The position numbers were made by a program, and so were the translations under genes. A stretch of DNA of 14,522 nt from UBA7656 sp040755335 (lineage in GTDB: Bacteria > Acidobacteriota > Blastocatellia > UBA7656), in assembly GCA_040755335.1 (NCBI GenBank), contig JBFMAU010000167.1, forward strand, positions 1-14,522. Reading direction: 5' to 3'. The notes beneath the pieces were generated by a model. That model was not told where the DNA came from and ran no database searches. It worked only from the letters and a program-made list of their open reading frames with translations. How positions within the stretch are numbered: position 1 is the stretch's first letter; each line of letters starts with the position of its first letter. Positions 8,014 through 13,626 of the stretch are shown here, piece after piece.

Positions 8014-8034
8014 GCGCAATCTGGCAGATTACGC
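8014..8034. promoter_or_regulatory. 21-bp palindrome, possible operator
   Basis: Arms GCGCAATCTG and CAGATTACGC flank one central G; nine of ten positions pair. The symmetry around a single base is more like a protein-binding dyad than an RNA hairpin. It is about 175 bases before the dehydrogenase start. LytTR proteins usually bind direct repeats, so the neighbouring regulator is not an obvious ligand. Confidence 0.35.
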
Positions 8035-8060
8035 ATGCATGGAAAGTGCGAAAATTTGGG

Positions 8061-8100
8061 GCTACACAGGCTGTCAGCCCACGCCACTTTCTTTGAGGAG
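8061..8100 (+). repeat. Leader repeat, copy B
   Basis: GCTACAC, hairpin GGCT-GTC-AGCC, then CCACTTTCTTT and GAGGAG, in the same order as copy A before dcd. It is followed seven bases later by an ATG opening only an 8-codon frame. Together with copy C about 100 bases on it gives an imperfect tandem arrangement before the dehydrogenase. Confidence 0.5.
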
Positions 8101-8161
8101 TCATTGATGTACAACCGTGTGCCAGCCTGTTGACACATGGAAAGCATGCATACTTGAAGGA

Positions 8162-8200
8162 GCAGCAGGCTGGCAGCCTACTGTACCTTTTATGAGGAGG
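8162..8200 (+). repeat. Leader repeat, copy C, ending in the dehydrogenase Shine-Dalgarno
   Basis: GCAGC, hairpin AGGCT-GGC-AGCCT, then TGTACCTTTTAT and GAGGAGG. It lacks the GCTACAC head of copies A and B but keeps hairpin, T-rich spacer and Shine-Dalgarno. GAGGAGG (8194-8200) lies 7 bases before TTG at 8208 and fixes that unusual start. Confidence 0.5.
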
Positions 8201-8207
8201 GCCAGCA

Positions 8208-10199
8208 TTGAACAGACAGAAGTATTCGAGGTTTGAAAGCCATCGCCGTTTTTCTTTTCAAAAAATCTTCGCGCTGATGATAGCGATGTGTCTCGGCCTG
8301 CAAGCGAGCGCGCTCGCTCAATCGATACCTGCGTCGGACTGGCCCGCTTACGGGCGCGACGCAGGAGGCTCGCGTTATTCGCCTCTCGACGAGATCAATC
8401 GCCGGAATGTGTCGCAGCTTAAAGTCGCCTGGACGTACCGCACGGGCGAGGCGGAAGAGAAAACCCGCCTCAGAGAAAGAGCCGCCTTCGAAGCCACTCC
8501 GCTTTTCGTCGACGGGACTCTTTATCTCAGCACCCCCTTCAATCGCGTGATCGCGCTCGATTCGGCGACGGGCGTCGAGCGTTGGAAGTACGATCCGAAA
8601 GTCGATCTCTCGCGCGGATATTCCGAAGTCACTTCGCGAGGAGTCTCCACCTGGGTCGATACCCGTCTCAAAGCGAGCGCCGCGGGTCGAAGGAGAATTT
8701 TCGTGGCCACAATCGACGCGCGATTGATAGCTCTCGATGCTGCGACCGGAGCGCCGTGCAAGGATTTCGGGCAGGCGGGCGAGGTCGACCTTACGCGCGA
8801 AGTGAAGATAGTTGATCGCGGGGATTATCAGGTGACATCGCCGCCCGCAGTCATCGGCGATTTGATCATCGTGGGTTCTTCTATGGGCGACAATCGCGGC
8901 GTGGAACTGGAGCGCGGAATCGTGCGCGCTTACGATGCGCGCACGGGACGCTTGCGATGGAGTTGGGACCCCATACCGCGCGACCCGAACGATCCCGCGC
9001 ATAAAACGTGGAAAGGAGAAAACGCCACGCGCACAGGCGCGGCCAATGCGTGGTCGGTGATTTCCGCAGACCCGCAGCGCGGTCTGGTGTTCGTTCCTAC
9101 AAGCAGCCCAAGCCCCGATTTTTATGGCGGCGAACGCAAGGGGAGCAACAGCTACGCAAATTCTGTCGTGGCTCTGCGCGCTGCGACCGGCAAAGTAGTC
9201 TGGCACTTTCAGGTAGTTCATCACGATCTATGGGATTACGATGTCGCATCGCAGCCTGTGCTGATAACGGTGAAAAAAAACGGGCGCGATGTTCCAGCCG
9301 TCGCCGTCGGCACGAAGATAGGACACTTGTTTCTGCTTCATCGCGAGACAGGAAAGCCTCTCTTTCCCGTCGAAGAGCGCAGCGTGCCTCAATCGGATGT
9401 CGAGGGAGAGGAGAGTTCTCCGACTCAACCTTTCCCTGTGCTTCCTCGCGCGCTCGTCCCTCAACGTCTCACGCCTGAAGACGCATGGGGCATTACGGCA
9501 GCCGACAGAGATTGGTGTCGAGACCGTATAAAGGCTTTGCGTTCGGAAGGACTGTTCACTCCGCCGAGTCTCAAGGGGACGATTATATTTCCGGGAAACG
9601 CTGGCGGCATGAACTGGGGAGGGATGTCTTATTATCCAAAGCGAGGGCTGCTGATCGCCAGCACCAATCGATTCGCAACCATCGTCCGACTCATTCCGCG
9701 AGAAGAGTACAACCGATTGAGATCATCAGAAGGTATGAGATTCAAAGGCGAGTTCGCGCGTCAGACCGGCACGCCTTACGCAATGCATCGAGAGACATTC
9801 CTCTCGCCGAGCGGCACGCCGTGCAATCCGCCCCCGTGGGGGGCGCTTGCGGCAATCGATGCGGCGACGGGCGCGGTGTTGTGGGAAGTGCCGCTCGGAA
9901 CCATTGATCGGCTGGCTATGGTTCCCGGATCGAGCGAGTGGGGATCGCCCAACCTCGGAGGCTCGATGGCGACAGCAGGCGGAGTGGTTTTCATCGCCGC
10001 CGCTATGGACACATACCTCCGCGCGTTCGATGTCCAGACTGGAAAGGAATTATGGCAGGGGCTGCTTCCTGCGAGCGCGCAGGCGACGCCTATGACATAC
10101 AGAGTTGGAGGGAAGCAGTATGTCGTGATAGCCGCCGGGGGTCACGGCAAGATGGGGACGAAGATGGGCGATCACGTGGTTGCGTTCGTGCTGCCCTGA
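8208..10199 (+). CDS. Secreted PQQ-dependent dehydrogenase (quinoprotein glucose dehydrogenase-like)
   Basis: A 663-residue periplasmic oxidoreductase that would use pyrroloquinoline quinone to oxidise a sugar or alcohol and pass electrons to the respiratory chain. It starts at TTG; a GAGGAGG 7 bases upstream and the absence of any better in-frame start support this. Residues 1-37 form a Sec signal peptide (basic n-region, hydrophobic FALMIAMCLGL, cleavage after ALA-37). The mature part is an eight-bladed propeller type: WPAYGRDAGGSRYSPL (45-60), NVSQLKVAWTYRTGE, repeated blade motifs such as ALDSATGVERWKYDP, AYDARTGRLRWSWDP, ALRAATGKVVWHFQ, AIDAATGAVLWEVP and AFDVQTGKELWQG. HHDLWDYD (338-345) and K370 correspond, by recollection, to the region of the catalytic Asp and the PQQ-contacting Lys in membrane glucose dehydrogenase. 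There is no N-terminal membrane domain, adjacent Cys pair or C-terminal cytochrome c, so the electron acceptor is separate. The substrate cannot be assigned. Confidence 0.93.
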   Translation: MNRQKYSRFESHRRFSFQKIFALMIAMCLGLQASALAQSIPASDWPAYGRDAGGSRYSPLDEINRRNVSQLKVAWTYRTGEAEEKTRLRERAAFEATPLFVDGTLYLSTPFNRVIALDSATGVERWKYDPKVDLSRGYSEVTSRGVSTWVDTRLKASAAGRRRIFVATIDARLIALDAATGAPCKDFGQAGEVDLTREVKIVDRGDYQVTSPPAVIGDLIIVGSSMGDNRGVELERGIVRAYDARTGRLRWSWDPIPRDPNDPAHKTWKGENATRTGAANAWSVISADPQRGLVFVPTSSPSPDFYGGERKGSNSYANSVVALRAATGKVVWHFQVVHHDLWDYDVASQPVLITVKKNGRDVPAVAVGTKIGHLFLLHRETGKPLFPVEERSVPQSDVEGEESSPTQPFPVLPRALVPQRLTPEDAWGITAADRDWCRDRIKALRSEGLFTPPSLKGTIIFPGNAGGMNWGGMSYYPKRGLLIASTNRFATIVRLIPREEYNRLRSSEGMRFKGEFARQTGTPYAMHRETFLSPSGTPCNPPPWGALAAIDAATGAVLWEVPLGTIDRLAMVPGSSEWGSPNLGGSMATAGGVVFIAAAMDTYLRAFDVQTGKELWQGLLPASAQATPMTYRVGGKQYVVIAAGGHGKMGTKMGDHVVAFVLP

Positions 10200-10241
10200 A
10201 AGTTTCGACCCGCAGACCGGCAGCTTCGCTCAAGATATTTT

Positions 10242-10280
10242 GTCTGTGAAGAGCAGGCTTACGGATGGCTCTTCACAGAC
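10242..10280. terminator. Strong 13-bp hairpin downstream of the dehydrogenase, probable 3' end
   Basis: Perfect arms GTCTGTGAAGAGC (10242-10254) and GCTCTTCACAGAC (10268-10280) flank a 13-base loop, starting 42 bases after the dehydrogenase stop. No T-run follows on the plus strand, so it is not a canonical intrinsic terminator; it may act as a transcript-stabilising or factor-assisted 3' end. Confidence 0.45.
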
Positions 10281-10283
10281 GGC

Positions 10284-10319
10284 ATAAAAGAAAAATCGCC
10301 TCTTTCATCTGAAAGGGCG
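10284..10319 (-). terminator. Terminator-like hairpin with T-tract, reading on the minus strand
   Basis: On the minus strand CGCCCTTTCA (10319-10310) pairs with TGAAAG-A-GGCG (10307-10297, one bulged base) and is followed by ATTTTTCTTTTAT. This is a fair intrinsic terminator, but no supported minus-strand gene lies upstream of it. It may stop antisense transcription from the sigma-fusion gene, or be fortuitous. Confidence 0.35.
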
Positions 10320-10459
10320 TTCGGAAATCCTGCCTCTGGCCGACGAAAGTCGGGGGATTCATACAAATTTCCATGCGCAAATCAGCCGTAACGGGCCATT
10401 CTCTCCTCGAAAACTGACGGGATTATCCGGCAAATTTTTCTGATACGTTTTCGAGATCG

Positions 10460-10473
10460 GCCCTGCGAAGGGC
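10460..10473 (+). promoter_or_regulatory. GNRA hairpin covering the Shine-Dalgarno of the sigma fusion
   Basis: GCCCT (10460-10464), GCGA tetraloop, AGGGC (10469-10473). AGGG is the only Shine-Dalgarno-like sequence at correct spacing (6 bases) to ATG 10479, so the stem would hide it. A second GNRA hairpin CCGAC-GAAA-GTCGG lies upstream at 10340-10353. Confidence 0.35.
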
Positions 10474-10478
10474 GTCTT

Positions 10479-13388
10479 ATGGCTGAGGCGTTTATGCTCA
10501 ATCCCTGGAAAGTAGCTCACAGCCACGAGGATATCTTCATAGAGCGATACGACCGGCTGATGGGCTGGACTCTCAGACTGACCCAGAATCAGGAAAAAGC
10601 CGAAGACCTCCTCCACGATGCTTTCATTCATTTCACGCTTGCCCGACCTGATCTCGGCTCCATTCAAAACCTCGAAGGCTATCTTTACGCCGTAGTCCGA
10701 AATCTTCATCTCTCGCAGGTTCGCCGCGACGCCCGTCACTCGATAACTCAACTCTCGCTCATCGATTTCGATTCAGCCGAGATGGGGCTTCGCTCCACCG
10801 ACCCGCGCGCCGAGTCTCAGGTGCGCGACGAGCTTTGCAATATCTGTCATTACGCTTGCATTCGCAAAGTCACTTCCAAAGCGGGCAGCGTGCTGATACT
10901 CAGATTCTTTCATGGTTACTTTCCATCGGAGATAGCCCTTCTTCTTCGTTCTCCGCGACGCGCCGTCGATGATTGGATGCGAATAGCCCGACGCGAAGTC
11001 AAACTCCATATCGAAAACCCCGGCAGGTTGAGCATCGCCAGACCTTCTCCCGCAGTCGCGCTCCTGGAAGCTATCTCAGGGCAGACTTCAACCGAATTCC
11101 TCGCCTCGCTTCGCCGCGCCATATTCGCCGCAAAACATGACGGATGCCCTACTGTCGAACACTGGCAGCAGGTTTATGGTTCAGATGAAAGCGACTCTCT
11201 GGACAGTTCTCTGCTTTCGCATCTGGTAAGCTGCCCGCGCTGCCTCGATGAAGTCAATCGCCTGCTCGGCCTTCCGCCGCTCTCGGATCGATACCCAACC
11301 GATATGCTTGGGCCGGATGATCGCTCGAAACGCTCGCGCCCGCCGTCCGCTCCCGGCAGCCTCCACCGTCGGCAAAAAGAAGTACTCGAACACTTTCCCT
11401 CTGAGCTTTACCTGTCCGTCAACGGCTTCATGCTCGGCTCGCAGAAAATCGGCTCCGATGTCAACGAGCAAACCCTTTCGGTCAACGTCTCTGAAAAGAT
11501 CGGCTTCGTCGAAATCCTCAGCGAGCAGGGCGTCCGCCTGCTTTTCCTGAATGTTGAGCCGCCGCCTGACGGAGAGGCCGATCAATCGGCGAGGGTCGAG
11601 TTGAGCGAAGGCAGATCGCTGGAAGTCAACCTGAGCTTTTCCGAATCCTGGCCCAAAGCGCAAACGGTTTACTGCGATCCTTCCCTGTCAGCGGTCAGTG
11701 GCCAGTGGTCGGTGGTCAGCGATCAGAGCATAGAGGCGATCAATGAACCGGAGGCTGCGCCGTTTGTCAGAGAGGAGAGCGCACCTGTCAGACCGACTCC
11801 TGGCGAACGGATGCGAAGGGCGTTTGCGGGATTCCGCCTGCTGATGAGACCGGGCGCGGTGACTGCCCTGCTCGCCATTGCTTTGATCGCGCTGGTCGTT
11901 TACTGGCGAGTGACGCCGCCTTCGGTTTCGGCGACTGAGCTTTTACAGCGCGCAAGGGACAGAGAAGACGCCGCGCTCCAAAAACCCGATCAGGCCGTGC
12001 ATCGCGCCTTCAATCTCGAAGAACGTCACGCCTCGCAGTTGATCTCGCGACGAAGAGTCGAGGTGTGGGCAAATACCACCAAAGGCACGAAAGCGCGCAG
12101 AGTCTACACGGAAAAAGGCCAGATGATAGCCGCCGAATGGATCGCGTCGGACGGGGCGAGAACTATCTTTCGACTGGGCGTGGGAGTCGAGATATCGAAC
12201 AAGGTGAGCGGCGACGCGCTCAATGAGTTATGGCGGCTCGATCCTTCGGCAAAGAGTTTCGCCGCGATAATCCCGAACATCGAAGAAACCCGCGTCGAGC
12301 ATGAGCCGAATGCTTATGTGATAAATTATCAGCCTGCCGACGCGTCGGGAAAACTACTGAGCGCCGCGCTTCGAATCAGGAAAGCAGACCTGCGCGCAGT
12401 CGAGCAGATTTTGCAACTGCGCCGACAGGAAGGCGTGTATGAGTACCGGCTCGTCGAAAGCTCGTTCGAGCGGCATCGATTGAGCGAAATAGCTCCGAGA
12501 GTTTTCGAGCCTGATCGCGAAATCATGAGCGCCTATCGTCCGGCTGTGATCCGCCGAGAAGCGGTTGAGGCGCGAGCGCCTGAAACGAAAGAGTCAGCGC
12601 CTATGGGCGCGGCGGCTCTCCTCGGACTTGAGGCCGAAGCTCTTTATCAACTTCATTCGATAGGCGGGTGTTTGCGCGAGCAGACCGAGGTGAAGCGAAC
12701 GGATGGAGGATTGGGGATTCAGGCCATAGTCGATTCGGAAAAGCGAAGAGATGAATTCCTCAACGCGCTCCGTTCTCTTTCCTCCACTGCCGGAGTATCG
12801 CTCGAAATACTGACCGCAGCCGAGGCGATCAGTCAACAGATGAGTCTGCCCGAGCGGCCCGCCGTCGCGCGACGGGTAGAGATTCGCAAAGACCGAATGC
12901 CGGTTTACGAACATCTGCGCAGCCATTTCGCGGCCCGAGGCGAGACGGACGAAGAGATTCAGCGATTCGCCGCAAGGATGATGAACCACTCGCGTCGAGC
13001 ATTGCTTCACACCTGGGCGCTCAAACAGATCGCCGCCAGATTTTCTTCGGCAGAGATGTCTATGCTTGACGCAGGCGCGCAGGCCAGAGTCCGTCGGATA
13101 GCGGCGGATCACGCGCTCTCTTTCGAGCAGGAAAGCGGCGCGCTTGCCGAAGGGTTATATCCTGTGTTCGGGCAGACGACGGAACAAAATTCGATTGCGG
13201 ACAGTTTGAGTGTATCTGAAACCGCGGAGCGAATATTCGAAGCCGCCTTGTTTCACGAAAAGGTCGTTCGTCAGGCTTTCACGGTTTCAAGCGACGGCGC
13301 GCAATCTTTTCTCATCAGCGCGCGCCAGTTCTGGGACTCTCTTGCTGCGGCCCGACGGATGGCGCGAGGAATTCAAAACGAGAAGTAG
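10479..13388 (+). CDS. ECF sigma factor fused to ZAS zinc motif, one membrane helix and a large C-terminal region
   Basis: One uninterrupted 969-codon frame. Residues 15-85 are sigma-70 region 2 (HEDIFIERYDRLMGW, EDLLHDAFIHF, NLEGYLYAVVRNLHLSQVRR). About 112-178 are region 4 (VLILRFFHGYFPSEIALLLRS, then RAVDDWMRIARREVK). H248-x3-C252-x2-C255 (HLVSCPRC) is the zinc-binding signature of ZAS anti-sigma factors. About 305-395 is a beta-rich region (ELYLSVNGFMLGSQKI to LEVNLSFSESWP). A 7-bp repeat encodes the 403-417 linker. A single membrane helix lies at about 458-476, preceded by basic RMRRAFAGFRLLMR, so the N-terminal half should be cytoplasmic and 477-969 outside. I do not recognise the outside part; it may contain a LolA/RseB-like beta domain followed by helices (from about 700). 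The design suggests a sigma factor held at the membrane with its own regulator. ATG 10494, with GAGG 6 bases upstream, is an alternative start. Confidence 0.85.
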   Translation: MAEAFMLNPWKVAHSHEDIFIERYDRLMGWTLRLTQNQEKAEDLLHDAFIHFTLARPDLGSIQNLEGYLYAVVRNLHLSQVRRDARHSITQLSLIDFDSAEMGLRSTDPRAESQVRDELCNICHYACIRKVTSKAGSVLILRFFHGYFPSEIALLLRSPRRAVDDWMRIARREVKLHIENPGRLSIARPSPAVALLEAISGQTSTEFLASLRRAIFAAKHDGCPTVEHWQQVYGSDESDSLDSSLLSHLVSCPRCLDEVNRLLGLPPLSDRYPTDMLGPDDRSKRSRPPSAPGSLHRRQKEVLEHFPSELYLSVNGFMLGSQKIGSDVNEQTLSVNVSEKIGFVEILSEQGVRLLFLNVEPPPDGEADQSARVELSEGRSLEVNLSFSESWPKAQTVYCDPSLSAVSGQWSVVSDQSIEAINEPEAAPFVREESAPVRPTPGERMRRAFAGFRLLMRPGAVTALLAIALIALVVYWRVTPPSVSATELLQRARDREDAALQKPDQAVHRAFNLEERHASQLISRRRVEVWANTTKGTKARRVYTEKGQMIAAEWIASDGARTIFRLGVGVEISNKVSGDALNELWRLDPSAKSFAAIIPNIEETRVEHEPNAYVINYQPADASGKLLSAALRIRKADLRAVEQILQLRRQEGVYEYRLVESSFERHRLSEIAPRVFEPDREIMSAYRPAVIRREAVEARAPETKESAPMGAAALLGLEAEALYQLHSIGGCLREQTEVKRTDGGLGIQAIVDSEKRRDEFLNALRSLSSTAGVSLEILTAAEAISQQMSLPERPAVARRVEIRKDRMPVYEHLRSHFAARGETDEEIQRFAARMMNHSRRALLHTWALKQIAARFSSAEMSMLDAGAQARVRRIAADHALSFEQESGALAEGLYPVFGQTTEQNSIADSLSVSETAERIFEAALFHEKVVRQAFTVSSDGAQSFLISARQFWDSLAAARRMARGIQNEK
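11687..11728 (+). repeat. Six-unit 7-bp tandem repeat inside the sigma-fusion gene
   Basis: Units GTCAGCG, GTCAGTG, GCCAGTG, GTCGGTG, GTCAGCG, ATCAGAG (consensus GTCAGTG, zero to two changes each). They encode the low-complexity linker around SAVSGQWSVVSDQS. Seven is not a multiple of three: loss of one unit would bring TAG at 11731-11733 into frame, and gain of one would bring TGA at 11744-11746 into frame. Either ends the protein before the membrane helix. Similar heptamer arrays occur as dispersed short tandem repeats in several bacterial groups. Confidence 0.85.
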
Positions 13389-13478
13389 TTTTACGGGAGC
13401 GATTCGGATTTTCGCGCGATCAGCGCCGGGTGATTTGAATTCGGGTTTTTCAAAGGTGGGTTAAACACAGATTGCAAC

Positions 13479-13506
13479 CTCGTCGCATCGGCGACGAGAG
13501 ATTTTT
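13479..13506 (+). terminator. Intrinsic terminator after the sigma fusion
   Basis: Perfect 8-bp stem CTCGTCGC (13479-13486), loop ATCG, GCGACGAG (13491-13498), then AGATTTTT. It starts 90 bases after the stop of the sigma-fusion gene and separates that gene from the receptor gene downstream. Confidence 0.8.
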
Positions 13507-13523
13507 CCCCGATCCGCGATCCG

Positions 13524-13537
13524 TGTTCTGAAGAACA
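13524..13537. promoter_or_regulatory. Small palindrome upstream of the receptor gene
   Basis: TGTTCT-GA-AGAACA is a perfect 6-bp dyad about 90 bases before the receptor ATG, just beyond the terminator. It could be an operator; it is short enough to occur by chance. The rest of 13389-13626 shows no gene and no convincing -35/-10 pair. Confidence 0.3.
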
Positions 13538-13626
13538 TGGCAAATTGATCTGCTCTGATCATTGCTTGCGCGAAGAGGCCGAATCGCACTCCGGTTTTAC
13601 CGAATCTTTCGATGCAGGTGAAAGAG

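Larger units (their letters stand above)
7886..8207. other. 322-bp intergenic region with repeats and dyads, no gene
   Basis: No supported protein gene. It holds a possible promoter (7945-7973), an inverted repeat (8014-8034), two copies of GCATGCAT (8033-8040, 8144-8151) and of ATGGAAAG (8039-8046, 8137-8144), and two copies of the leader repeat (8061-8100, 8162-8200). A 10-bp inverted repeat TGCCAGCCTG (8120-8129)/CAGGCTGGCA (8166-8175) could form a longer hairpin. After copy B an 8-codon frame (8107-8133, MYNRVPAC) follows a GAGGAG. It might be a leader peptide or only a relic of a duplicated start region. No clear terminator follows the regulator gene. Confidence 0.5.

Noticed and set aside
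8190..9224. 344-codon minus-strand frame opposite the PQQ dehydrogenase
   Set aside because: The plus frame has a signal peptide and propeller motifs throughout; the minus product looks compositionally random.
10321..10478. Cyclic-di-GMP or other known riboswitch before the sigma fusion
   Set aside because: GNRA hairpins are present but the conserved core bases of the GEMM class are not seen, and no other class fits by eye.
10359..10751. 130-codon minus-strand frame opposite the sigma region
   Set aside because: It overlaps conserved sigma region 2 on the other strand and has no recognisable domain; only the terminator beyond it is odd, and that is reported separately.
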